This document shows, one piece after another, positions 1-8,258 of a DNA stretch of 64,000 bases (its first letter is position 1; the number at the start of each line of letters is the position of its first letter). The notes under the pieces are model-generated. The model saw only the letters and a program-made list of their open reading frames with translations. It searched no databases and was not told the origin of the DNA. The position numbers and the translations under genes are program-made. This stretch comes from Planctomycetia bacterium. Lineage in GTDB: Bacteria > Planctomycetota > Phycisphaerae > Phycisphaerales > SM1A02. Location: contig SXUI01000035.1 of assembly GCA_005790605.1 (NCBI GenBank), forward strand, positions 1-64,000, given 5' to 3'.

Positions 1-211
1 CAAGGGCGATGATCGGCCCGGGCCCGGAGCCGCCGGCCAGTTGCGGGTCGATCACGGCGGCCGCTTCGGCCCTCGCCTGATCGTCCAGCCAGATTTCCGG
101 GTCCAGGGGCGTGTCTGAGCCCATCAGCTTCGACACCATCTCGACCTTGCCTGCGCGGACCAGACTGGCAACGAGCAGCCTCACGACGTCGAAGTCCCAG
201 GACTCACCCAT
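1..211 (-). CDS. Unidentified partial protein at the left edge (possibly foreign sequence)
   Basis: The minus strand is open from an ATG at 211 to the window edge and gives about 70 residues of plausible, soluble, acidic protein beginning MGESWDFDVVRLLVASLVRA and continuing with GKVEMVSK. The start may not be real, because the frame stays open a few codons further upstream, where it runs antisense to the pilT remnant. Base composition is visibly richer in GC than the genes that follow. I do not recognise the protein with confidence. The WDFDVVRL...LVRAGKVE segment faintly recalls large ATPases of the DUF6079/BREX-associated type, but that is a memory impression only. It ends exactly where pilT homology begins, so it may come from another genome joined here during assembly. 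Confidence 0.4.
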   Translation of the reverse strand, partial: MGESWDFDVVRLLVASLVRAGKVEMVSKLMGSDTPLDPEIWLDDQARAEAAAVIDPQLAGGSGPGPIIAL

Positions 212-216
212 CAAGC

Positions 217-707
217 AGATCCTCGAAACCATCGAGGCGGCGATTCGTGCAGCAGAGACCGGCCACTTGGTGTTTGCAACCCTCCACACCGCCAGCGCGT
301 CCGGAACCATCAACCGCATCATCGACGCATTCCCGACAACCCAGCAGGCACAGGTGCGAGTGCAGCTTTCCACCTCGCTCATCGCCGTTCTGTCGCAGCA
401 GCTCTGCGCACGCTGCGACAAGGCAGGGCGCGTTGCGGCATACGAGTTCATGGTGGTGACCCCCGCCATTTCGAACCTCGTCCGCGAGAACAAGACCTTC
501 CGCATCGACTCCGCCATCCAGACCGGGAAGAAGTTCGGTATGCAGTTGCTTGATTCCCACCTGTGGGACCTCTACAGCAAGGGGTGGATTGCCGCGGAAG
601 AAGCGGTCGATAAGTGCAAGGACCCTGGCGCGTTCAGCGAGAAGATTCACCGCGCTGGCGGCACTGTTGGACGAGCCGAACTCGACGAAGTCCACGACGC
701 AAGTTGA
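217..707 (+). pseudogene. pilT: 3' half of a pilT-type twitching ATPase gene, truncated at a junction
   Basis: From about 219 the frame reads LETIEAAIRAAETGHLVFAT, the segment following the Walker B/Asp box of PilT retraction ATPases, with the His-box signature GHLVFATLHT. It continues through the usual C-terminal region (IIDAFP, QLSTSLIAVLSQQL, YEFMVVTPAISNLVRENK) to a stop at 705-707. The N-terminal PAS-like domain, Walker A and the beginning of the catalytic domain are absent. The bases before 217 do not resemble PilT in any forward frame, although the frame stays open to a GTG at 111. A full PilT is roughly 350 residues; about 160 remain. In life PilT hexamers pull pilins out of type IV pili, so an intact copy would fit the pseudopilin operon that follows. 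I call it a remnant rather than a working gene. Confidence 0.75.
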
Positions 708-982
708 CGAGGTTCGGAGTTCTTTCGATCGCTCCTGGAGGCGGATAACGGCTGATCTCCGCCAATCGAAGCGTGAGCCGAGCACGACTGCCGGGCCAAC
801 GCGGCGAGGAGAGGAAAGTGCATCAGGGCCGCGCTGTTCATGCACACCAATCCAAGAGTCCAATGGTATTGTGCGTTTTCTTGGCCTCCCGACGCAGCGG
901 AATCCTCGTATAGGACGGACACTCCATCTGCATCGCTCTGCAGCCGTCTTCGCCCGTGGCCTGATTGCTTGGACCAACCGTT
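708..982. other. Intergenic region before the secretion operon
   Basis: No convincing gene. A weak inverted repeat lies just after pilT (740-745 GGCGGA with 758-763 TCCGCC) but has no T-run. A -10-like TATAGG is at 909-914 with no good -35. Either could relate to the end of pilT or the start of the following operon, but the support is thin. No Shine-Dalgarno sequence precedes the next gene. Confidence 0.4.
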
Positions 983-2728
983 ATGCCGAACCTACCTATT
1001 GAGGAACTCAAGGGCCGCCGCATTGGCCGTGCCCTCATCAAGCTTGGGAAGGTCACTCGTGAGCAGGTGCATGAAGCACTCGCGCTTCAGCAGACCACCA
1101 AGAAGGGCGAGCTCATTGGGCGAATCATGGTCGACCTCGGACTCGTCACTGAGGACGACCTCCTCATGGGGCTGGCCGGACAGAAGGGAATCGATTTCGT
1201 CGATCTCTCGTCCGCGAACATTGCCTCGGATGTGCTCGAAGCGCTTCGCCCAGAATCCGCGATCACCTATCAAGTGATGCCGATTGCGTTTGACGCGCAA
1301 GCTCGAAGCATTACGGTGGCGATGAAGAGTCCGGAAAATTTTTCGGCGCTCGATGACTTGAAGATGCTGTTGGGATTCCGACGAGTGAACGCGGTCGTCG
1401 CTCGACCTGCCGAGATCGAAGCGCTGATCGCGAAGCACTACGCGGGGAAGAAGACCGATCTCGGGAAGGTGTTCGCAGAGGCGGCAAGCGCCGAAGGCTT
1501 GAAGGGTCTTTCTGGTCGTGGCGATTCGATCGATCTGGCGAATCTTGTTTCAGCCGCGGGTGACAACAAAATCGTCGATCTCGTGAACCAAACGCTCATG
1601 ATCGCCATCCGCGACAAGGCGTCCGACGTGCACTTTGAGCCGTTCGAGGATGAATTCAAGGTTCGTTACCGCATCGACGGCGTGCTCTACGAGATGCACC
1701 CGTTGCCCAAGCACCTCGCGATGGCAGTGTGTAGCCGCGTGAAGGTCATGTCGAAGCTCGACATCGCGGAGCGACGACTCCCGCAAGACGGTCGTATCGA
1801 ACTTTCAATCGGCGAAACCCCTATCGATTTGCGCGTCGCTGTGCTGCCGACCATGTTCGGCGAGTCGGTCGTGATGCGTATTCTCGACCGTTCGAATGTG
1901 CAGCTGTCACTCGACAAGGTTGGCTTCCGTCCGGATGAACTCGAAAAGGTGCGGGGCATCATTCAGCGGCCCAATGGCATCGTGGTTGTCACGGGCCCAA
2001 CCGGTTCGGGCAAGACCACAACGCTCTACGCCGCGCTCAACGATCTCAATGATCCTGAAGTCAAGATCCTCACGGCGGAAGATCCGGTTGAGTACGACAT
2101 CATTGGTCTGATTCAGTGCCAGGTGAATACTGAGCAAGAGTTGACCTTTGCACGATTGCTGCGATCGTTCTTGCGTCAGGATCCGGACATCATTCTCGTC
2201 GGCGAAGTTCGCGATCTTGAAACCGCGCAAATCGCGATTCAAGCGTCGCTCACCGGCCACCTCGTGTTTACGACGCTGCACACGAACGATGCGCCAAGCA
2301 CGATTCTTCGTCTCGTCGATCTTGGCGTCGAGAGCTTCCTTCTCACCGCAACGATTGAAGCGATCATCGCGCAGCGATTGGTGCGCCGCATCTGCACGAA
2401 ATGCAAGACCGCATTCGTGCCGACTGAAGAACAACTGCTTGAACTTGCACTCCGACCCAACATGGTTGAGGGTCGGACTTTCTTCCGCGGCAAGGGTTGC
2501 GACAACTGCCTCAAGACGGGCTACCGCGCGCGTATGGCCATCTTCGAAATCATGCAGATGGATGACGCGATGCGCGAACTCGTGATGAAGCAAGCGTCGA
2601 CCACCGTGCTCCGCAACGAGGCGAAGCGACGCGGCATGCGCACACTACGCGAGAGCGGACTGTTGGGCATTTATGACGGATTGACGACGCTTGATGAAGT
2701 GGTCCGAGAGACGATTGTCGAAGACTAA
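983..2728 (+). CDS. gspE: Type II secretion/type IV pilus assembly ATPase GspE/PilB
   Basis: This cytoplasmic hexameric ATPase powers pseudopilus or pilus assembly. About 581 residues are encoded from the ATG at 983; a TTG at 965 is a less likely start. The N-terminal part (about 10-150) is an MshEN/GspE-N domain. The catalytic half has Walker A (GPTGSGKTTT, about 338-347), an Asp-box region (KASDVHFEPFEDEFKVRYR), Walker B (DPDIILVGEVRD) and the His box (GHLVFTTLHTNDA). A late CTKC...CDNC tetracysteine forms the zinc site typical of assembly ATPases and absent from PilT. Whether the machine is a secretion system or a pilus cannot be settled from this gene, because no secretin or GspL/M genes are in view. 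It is followed after 62 bases by the platform protein gene. Confidence 0.93.
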   Translation: MPNLPIEELKGRRIGRALIKLGKVTREQVHEALALQQTTKKGELIGRIMVDLGLVTEDDLLMGLAGQKGIDFVDLSSANIASDVLEALRPESAITYQVMPIAFDAQARSITVAMKSPENFSALDDLKMLLGFRRVNAVVARPAEIEALIAKHYAGKKTDLGKVFAEAASAEGLKGLSGRGDSIDLANLVSAAGDNKIVDLVNQTLMIAIRDKASDVHFEPFEDEFKVRYRIDGVLYEMHPLPKHLAMAVCSRVKVMSKLDIAERRLPQDGRIELSIGETPIDLRVAVLPTMFGESVVMRILDRSNVQLSLDKVGFRPDELEKVRGIIQRPNGIVVVTGPTGSGKTTTLYAALNDLNDPEVKILTAEDPVEYDIIGLIQCQVNTEQELTFARLLRSFLRQDPDIILVGEVRDLETAQIAIQASLTGHLVFTTLHTNDAPSTILRLVDLGVESFLLTATIEAIIAQRLVRRICTKCKTAFVPTEEQLLELALRPNMVEGRTFFRGKGCDNCLKTGYRARMAIFEIMQMDDAMRELVMKQASTTVLRNEAKRRGMRTLRESGLLGIYDGLTTLDEVVRETIVED

Positions 2729-2790
2729 CCAAGGACTTGCGCTAGCCCGTGCCTCATGACTGCGACCTGTTCGAGTGAAGGATTCCCGCT

Positions 2791-4095
2791 ATGTCGAACT
2801 ACACCTACGAAGCGATGAACGCGTCTGGAAAGAGCCAGAAGGGCAATGTCGAAGCCAATTCGGCCGACGAAGCAGCGAAGAAGATTCGCGAGCTCGGGTT
2901 CTTTCCAACCGCGGTCCGTGAACAGAAAGTGAAGGGCGGCTTCGGTGACGATGGCAAGAAGGCAGGCGTCAAGCGCGAAGCCAAGAAGAAGAAGGGGATG
3001 AGCCTCAATCTTTCCTTCGGAGGGGTTTCGACCAAGAAGCTCACGCTTTTCACGCGACAACTTTCGACCCTGCAAGACGCAGGTCTTCCGCTGTTGCGCT
3101 CCCTCCAGATTCTTGAAAGTCAGCAGCGACCAAGCTCATTGAAGACCACGCTCCAAGGCGTGTGCGAGGCAGTGGAGAGTGGCGAAAGTCTCTCCGAAGC
3201 GATGCAGAAGTTTCCGCGCGCGTTCAATCGCCTCTACTGCAAGATGGTTGCCGCAGGCGAAGTCGGCGGTGTGCTCGACACGATTCTTCAGCGACTCGCC
3301 GAGTTCATGGAAAAGGGACAGCGACTGAAGCGACGCATCACGGGTGCGCTCATCTATCCGACCGTCGTCATCTTGATCGCTGTCGCCATCGTGACTGGCA
3401 TCATGTACTTCGTCATTCCGAAGTTCCAAGAGATCTTCGAGGACTTCGATGTGGAACTTCCCGGCCTCACGGTCTTCCTCATCGATGCAAGCAAGTGGGT
3501 CGCAGGCACTGCGACAAAGGATCAGTCGATTCCTGGCGCAGTGTGGATTGCGCTTTCGCCGGTGCTGATCTTCCTGTTCTTCAAGCTCATTCGGAAGACG
3601 GAGTTTGGGCGTGCCGCAACAGATCACATCATCATTCGGATCCCCGTGATTGGCACGCTCGTGCGCAAGACCGCTGTCGCGCGCTTCACTCGCACGCTTG
3701 GCACCTTGATTGGCGCAGGCGTTCCCATCCTTGAGGCGGTGCTCATCACACGCGACACCTCAGGGAACTATGTGTTTGAGAAGGCGTTGACGAAGGTGCA
3801 CGACTCGATTCGCGAGGGCGAGTCTTTCGCGACGCCGCTGCGTGAGTCAAAGGTGGTTGACGCCATCGTCGTGAACATGATCGATGTCGGCGAAGAAACC
3901 GGTGACCTCGACCTCATGCTCATGAAGGTCGCCGACAACTACGACGAAGAAGTCGATGTCGCCGTCGCGAGTCTGTTGAGCTTGCTTGAACCGTTCATGG
4001 TCGTTGTCCTTGGCGGCATCGTGCTCATGATCGTTCTCGCGCTCTTCCTCCCACTCGTGTCGATGATCGAGTCGGTGTCGAGTCCAAAGAAGTAA
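2791..4095 (+). CDS. gspF: Type II secretion inner-membrane platform protein GspF/PilC
   Basis: A polytopic inner-membrane protein of 434 residues that couples the GspE ATPase to pilin extraction and assembly. The N-terminal segment (YTYEAMNASGKSQKGNVEA) is typical of the family. A lysine-rich linker of about 30 residues follows, then two T2SSF domains, each starting with the FTRQLSTLQDAGLPLLRSL / FTRTLGTLIGAGVPILEAV pattern. Three membrane segments are visible: around 191-211 (YPTVVILIAVAIVTGIMYFV), a middle one (VWIALSPVLIFLFF), and the C-terminal GGIVLMIVLALFLPL. Length is normal for GspF. An AAGGA Shine-Dalgarno sequence sits upstream of the ATG. It lies between gspE and the prepilin genes, the standard arrangement. 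Confidence 0.95.
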   Translation: MSNYTYEAMNASGKSQKGNVEANSADEAAKKIRELGFFPTAVREQKVKGGFGDDGKKAGVKREAKKKKGMSLNLSFGGVSTKKLTLFTRQLSTLQDAGLPLLRSLQILESQQRPSSLKTTLQGVCEAVESGESLSEAMQKFPRAFNRLYCKMVAAGEVGGVLDTILQRLAEFMEKGQRLKRRITGALIYPTVVILIAVAIVTGIMYFVIPKFQEIFEDFDVELPGLTVFLIDASKWVAGTATKDQSIPGAVWIALSPVLIFLFFKLIRKTEFGRAATDHIIIRIPVIGTLVRKTAVARFTRTLGTLIGAGVPILEAVLITRDTSGNYVFEKALTKVHDSIREGESFATPLRESKVVDAIVVNMIDVGEETGDLDLMLMKVADNYDEEVDVAVASLLSLLEPFMVVVLGGIVLMIVLALFLPLVSMIESVSSPKK

Positions 4096-4134
4096 CCCAT
4101 TCGTTCCCCCAACGATCGAAAGGAAACTCCACTG

Positions 4135-5157
4135 GTGCCGCAAATCGCTCGACACATCCGCGCCGCACGCCGCTTGCATGCGTTCACGCTCACCGAGCTC
4201 CTGGTGACCATTGGCATCATCGTGGTGCTTCTCGGCGTCTTGAGCACTGTGATCGGTGTTGGGGCGCGTCGCGCACAGATCGCGAGTACGAGTTTTCTGA
4301 TGAGTAGTGTGTCGGAGGGCATCGAAGCATTTCGAGGCGATCACGGATTCGTTCCTCCCGTCCTCGGTCTGCGAGACTCGTTCGCCAACGGACAGGGGCG
4401 CGATGTGCTTCTTCCTCCAGCGACCGCATCGCAAACCTACAAGTCGTACACCACACTCGCGGAGTATCTCTTGGGATACGGGAATCGTCTCGAAGACGGC
4501 TACGGAGGCGTCGGTGTACCAGCGTCGAATTCGCCAGGTTCGCGCGAACTGCCTGCGCTCGGTTTCCGCAGTCCAACGAGCGATGGGTGTTGGGGATCAA
4601 TTGACAATCCATGGCTGACAACCCTTCCAGCGAGCGCGCGCGGTTACTACCGATACCGGAATCCTCTTCGCGTCTCGTCGAATCCGACTTCCGCAGGGAA
4701 CACAGCGGTGCTTGAGGGTCGAGTCTTCGGCCCGTACCTCGACCTCAAGGATGAATCGTCACTTGCAGGCCTCGCTGGCTACAACACCGATGGCAGTCCG
4801 ATTCTTGTGATGCAAGATCAAGGCGCGCCGAACTTCGACACGCTTCCCAAAGTCATTGTCGATTACTGGGGTCAGCCCATCACCTTCTACCGTCGCCCGT
4901 ACTTGGGCACCGATCTCAAGTCGCCTAATCTGCAGTTGAATCTCGGTGATGTGATCGTCTTGCGGCCATGGCAGTTTGGCACGACGGAAACGGCGACCGG
5001 CTTGGCAGATGCAGTTGGTGATGCGTCCACAAGTGCTTCGCTGGTCGGCGCAACCTTCGCGCTCTTCAGCGCCGGACCAGACAAGCGATTCAACGCGACC
5101 GTGCGCGCGGATACGGATCTCTTCAATCAAGACAATCTCGTGGAGACAGGGCGATGA
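4135..5157 (+). CDS. Type IV prepilin-like protein 1 (major-pseudopilin position)
   Basis: 340 residues from a GTG start, chosen because AAAGGAAA lies about 10 bases upstream and the signal peptide then has the normal length. The N-terminus has basic residues followed by HA/FTLTELLVTIGIIVVLLG, a class III (prepilin) signal with Glu at +5 and a long hydrophobic helix. The residue before the cut is Ala rather than Gly. After processing the helix would pack into a pilus or pseudopilus, with the remaining roughly 300 residues as a periplasmic head. The head is much larger than in a classical GspG (about 140 residues) and lacks the recognisable GspG calcium-loop sequence, so I do not assign a Gsp letter. 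Prepilin 2 starts inside its stop codon (ATGA). Confidence 0.85.
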   Translation: MPQIARHIRAARRLHAFTLTELLVTIGIIVVLLGVLSTVIGVGARRAQIASTSFLMSSVSEGIEAFRGDHGFVPPVLGLRDSFANGQGRDVLLPPATASQTYKSYTTLAEYLLGYGNRLEDGYGGVGVPASNSPGSRELPALGFRSPTSDGCWGSIDNPWLTTLPASARGYYRYRNPLRVSSNPTSAGNTAVLEGRVFGPYLDLKDESSLAGLAGYNTDGSPILVMQDQGAPNFDTLPKVIVDYWGQPITFYRRPYLGTDLKSPNLQLNLGDVIVLRPWQFGTTETATGLADAVGDASTSASLVGATFALFSAGPDKRFNATVRADTDLFNQDNLVETGR

Positions 5158-5993
5158 CGGGCGCGAACTTCAAGTTCAATCAGTCTCATGCATCTCGAGC
5201 GCAACGGTCGTTCACACTGCTCGAGCTGCTCGTCGTGATTGGCATCATTGTCATCGTCGCGAGCCTTGTGCTCGCAGTCTCGAGTGCTGTTGCTCGCGCG
5301 GGAGAGCAGCGAAAGACCGAAGCTGCGCTCACCACTCTGCAAGCGGCAGTGGAGGAGTATGAACGCGCGCTCGATCGTCGCGTCACTAGTTTTTCAACGG
5401 CAACGGGGACAGGGGTTCCGCCGGCGGGTGAGTTCTGGGATACCCAGCAAGCTCCGGCAACGCCTCCTGCGCCGCCGCCACCAACGACATACGCGTGGGC
5501 CTCACTCCCCAAGCCGTACTCATCGATCTCGACTCCTCCGGGAGATCTTCCGCATCCGCGCACAGAACCATTCCGTCGCACCGCGCAACTGATCGACCTC
5601 ATGTCGAAGCAGAGCACGACGCAAGCCATGCTCCTGCAACTTCCTGCGGACATGTATCGACGCATGCAGACTCCAGGTCTCAACGCGCCGACCTTCTACG
5701 AACTCAAAGAAGTCGTCGATGCTTGGGGCAATCCGATCGTCGCGATCTTCCCAGGTCGCGAATGGGTTCCCGCCGATCAAACACTTTGGGGCGGCCCAGA
5801 TGCGGACGGCACGGTGCGCACGCCTGGCGAGAAGCCCAACAACGGCGCAAGTGCTGGGATGGACGCCGTCTGCCGTGATCGCAAGGTGCTCTTCGTGAGC
5901 GCGGGACCGAATGGACGCTTCTTGAAACCACTTCCTGGCCAGACGATCTCGACGATTCGAGACGACGACAACATCTTTAGTTACGCACCGTGA
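5154..5993 (+). CDS. Type IV prepilin-like protein 2
   Basis: 279 residues. The ATG overlaps the stop of prepilin 1 by four bases, so the two are probably translationally coupled. The prepilin signal reads RAQRS/FTLLELLVVIGIIVI, with Glu at +5 and Ser at -1. A helix with charged residues (EQRKTEAALTTLQAAVEEYE) follows the hydrophobic stretch, as in major pseudopilins. The middle has a proline-rich patch (around 100-112). The C-terminal part contains DAWGNPIVAIFPG and SAGPNGRF motifs. DxWGxP and SxGPDxxF motifs occur in GspG/TcpA-like major pseudopilins, and the similar pieces VDYWGQPI and SAGPDKRF occur in prepilin 1, so the two are probably GspG-like paralogues. Confidence 0.85.
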   Translation: MTGANFKFNQSHASRAQRSFTLLELLVVIGIIVIVASLVLAVSSAVARAGEQRKTEAALTTLQAAVEEYERALDRRVTSFSTATGTGVPPAGEFWDTQQAPATPPAPPPPTTYAWASLPKPYSSISTPPGDLPHPRTEPFRRTAQLIDLMSKQSTTQAMLLQLPADMYRRMQTPGLNAPTFYELKEVVDAWGNPIVAIFPGREWVPADQTLWGGPDADGTVRTPGEKPNNGASAGMDAVCRDRKVLFVSAGPNGRFLKPLPGQTISTIRDDDNIFSYAP

Positions 5994-6033
5994 TTGAGTT
6001 CCCCCGCGGGAGTTCCCGTTGATTGGAACGAAC

Positions 6034-6984
6034 ATGCAACGCACCCTCACTCCACTGACCTCTCGACACAGCGCGCGCGCGAATGCGTTCACGCTCGTGG
6101 AGCTGATGGTCGTCATCGCGATCATCGGAATTCTCGCGGTCGTGACTGTCACTTCCTCGCGCAAACTGAGTGCAGGCGCGCGAGTGGCGACGGCAACCAA
6201 CGCGGTGACAAGCATCTTGGCGAACGCCCGCGCAGCGGCGATTCGTGACAATCTTCCAACAGCGGTTGTGTTCCGCGCGTATTGGGATGCGACAAAGCCG
6301 CATCTGCCGCAACGAACCGAGTGCGTTGTTGTGCGTTCCACGGGAGATCTCGTGCAGTTCGGTTCTCCATCAAGCGCCGGACCCAATGTCGCCGAACGAT
6401 TCGTTCCCGTGACGGATGTGCAGTCCGTGCAACTGACCGAGGGCATCAAAGTCGCCGGTCCACTCTACGAGGGCGATGCAGCGGTCGGCGCCGGCAACGC
6501 GAGCGACTTCGCCTGGGTGACGCAAGGCGAGATGCCGTTGATCATGAACGGTTGTCAGGAAACGCCAAGATTCTCGCGTCAGTTTGGCGTGTTCTTTGGT
6601 GCCGATGGATCGTTCCTCACGCGGCCACCGAACGCTTCGGCGGGTGACCACAAGTGCTATGTCGATTGGAATCGCAACGGCGATTCGATCACGCCGCCGG
6701 CAGATCCTCAAGATGTGACACTGGGATCCTGCAACTCGGGCAATTACGAACTCTACTGGTTGCAGGACCATGTTGATGACGAGTGCAATCTCGTCTTCGT
6801 TCCGTTTCTTGCGGTGTTTGATGATCGAGCTGCGCGTGAACGCAAATCAGTCGTCTGGGATGACTCGAGTAACTACTCGGGCATTCTGAACGAACTCACC
6901 GGTCCGGGCGGGTACATCTCGGTGTTCTCTGATCGCATCCAGTTCAACCGTTATAGCGGCGTACCGGAGGTGCGCGGACGATGA
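6034..6984 (+). CDS. Type IV prepilin-like protein 3 (GspH-like)
   Basis: 316 residues from the ATG at 6034; a TTG at 6019 in the same frame is possible. Signal SARANA/FTLVELMVVIAIIGILA has Glu at +5 and Ala at -1. The segment after the helix (RVATATNAVTSILANARAAA then IRDNLPTAVVFR) matches the way GspH/FimT-type minor pseudopilins continue, and the globular part is larger than usual. It is separated from prepilin 2 by 40 bases that contain a direct repeat of GAGTTCCC. Its last four bases overlap the next start (ATGA). A GspH-like assignment is inference from layout and the post-helix sequence. Confidence 0.82.
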   Translation: MQRTLTPLTSRHSARANAFTLVELMVVIAIIGILAVVTVTSSRKLSAGARVATATNAVTSILANARAAAIRDNLPTAVVFRAYWDATKPHLPQRTECVVVRSTGDLVQFGSPSSAGPNVAERFVPVTDVQSVQLTEGIKVAGPLYEGDAAVGAGNASDFAWVTQGEMPLIMNGCQETPRFSRQFGVFFGADGSFLTRPPNASAGDHKCYVDWNRNGDSITPPADPQDVTLGSCNSGNYELYWLQDHVDDECNLVFVPFLAVFDDRAARERKSVVWDDSSNYSGILNELTGPGGYISVFSDRIQFNRYSGVPEVRGR

Positions 6985-8258
6985 TTCCACAAAGCACACG
7001 TGGTTCGAGAGGCTTCGCTGCGCGCGCGTTCTCCTTAGTGGAGATGCTGCTCGCGATCTTCATCCTTGGGATCGGCATCATCTCGATTTCCGCGCTGTTT
7101 CCGGCCGGAATCGTGATGCAACGGCAATCGACGGACGACATTCTTGGCCCCGTCGTTGCCAAGAACGCGCTCGGTCTACTTCGCGCTCGTTTGAACCAGT
7201 CGGACTTCGGCGGTTTCCAAGACTTCAACCCGACACAGACCCCACTTCAGATTCAACCGATTGGCGCTGCGGCCATTCGAACCGTCGAAGGCGATTGGCC
7301 ATGGATGCGACCAGGATTCTTGTTTGACGATCCGAACACTCCGTTTGATGAAGGTGCGATCGACATCTTTTCAAGCGAAGTCACTCGCATGCAGATCGGC
7401 CTGCCGACCTACACCTTCAACTCGCGCGCTTCAGAGCTCTTCCTTGGATGGCCTCTCGCGCAGCGCGTGCTTTGGGGCATTCCGTACAACACCAACAAGT
7501 ACCCGCTGTATGGAAAAGTCCTTGCGAACGGCCCTGCATCCGCGGGCACAAATGTGCTTGCGCAACGACTCATCGAACCCGATGTGATCATCACGCAGCG
7601 CGAGCGATACTGGCCGCAAGGTTCAGAGTTGGGGCCCAATGGCTTGCTCGCGCAACGACCGCAGTATGTCTGGGAGTGCATGTTCCGCCGATACGGCGGA
7701 AAGGTGCAAGTCTGCGTGTTCGTGTATCGCGTCCAAGCGCCCGGCGGGGAGACCCGCGCGTACTCGGTTGCGCCCTGCGAGATCAACAGTGCATCTCCTC
7801 CGAACACAATCCTGACGCCGTTCACCCCGCCATTGCCGATGTTCTACGCAGCGCCTGCGGGATCTGCGAATCAGACATGGCCTGATTCGCAGGCGACGCC
7901 GACCGTCCCAGCGGACGAGATTCCGAACACGCAAGGCGGTGCCACGGGATTTGCGCCGCTCGACATCACGAAGACCTTCGACGATTGGCAGAGCCCAGGG
8001 CAGCTCTGGATCGACAACAACGCGGAGATTCACAAAGTTCTCGTCGGGCGTAAGACAACTTATGACGGCCGAGTGAAGTTGAGTCGACCGATTGCGAAAT
8101 CGATCGATGCCCCAGTGAACGGCGTTCAACCGAATGTCACGGCGCTTCCAACAGGTTTTTGGCCCACGCGCTGCATCGGCGGCATCTGGTTCCTTCCTGG
8201 GCGAGACGCGAATGGAAACCAACTCGTTCCGGTCTACCTGACCGTGGAGGAACTGTGA
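6981..8258 (+). CDS. Type IV prepilin-like protein 4 (GspI/PilV-like)
   Basis: 425 residues, starting in an ATGA overlap with prepilin 3. Signal FAARA/FSLVEMLLAIFILGIGIIS has Glu at +5 and Ala at -1; the GIGIISISALFPAG continuation resembles PilV/GspI-type minor pilins. The rest is a large, presumably extracytoplasmic domain with no family I recognise. The stop codon shares one base with the next start (TGATG). Its place among the minor pseudopilins suggests a role in the tip complex, but this is inferred from position only. Confidence 0.82.
   Translation: MIPQSTRGSRGFAARAFSLVEMLLAIFILGIGIISISALFPAGIVMQRQSTDDILGPVVAKNALGLLRARLNQSDFGGFQDFNPTQTPLQIQPIGAAAIRTVEGDWPWMRPGFLFDDPNTPFDEGAIDIFSSEVTRMQIGLPTYTFNSRASELFLGWPLAQRVLWGIPYNTNKYPLYGKVLANGPASAGTNVLAQRLIEPDVIITQRERYWPQGSELGPNGLLAQRPQYVWECMFRRYGGKVQVCVFVYRVQAPGGETRAYSVAPCEINSASPPNTILTPFTPPLPMFYAAPAGSANQTWPDSQATPTVPADEIPNTQGGATGFAPLDITKTFDDWQSPGQLWIDNNAEIHKVLVGRKTTYDGRVKLSRPIAKSIDAPVNGVQPNVTALPTGFWPTRCIGGIWFLPGRDANGNQLVPVYLTVEEL

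Noticed and set aside
111-216. Frame from GTG 111 as the N-terminus of PilT
   Set aside because: The residues encoded have no PilT features and the bases are better explained by the opposite-strand frame, so the open frame is accidental.
740-763. Inverted repeat after pilT as a terminator
   Set aside because: Only six pairs with a 12-base loop and no T-run; too weak to call as a feature.
5996-6017. GAGTTCCC direct repeat between prepilin genes 2 and 3
   Set aside because: Two eight-base copies with a CCCGCGGG palindrome between; too short to call a site without other copies.
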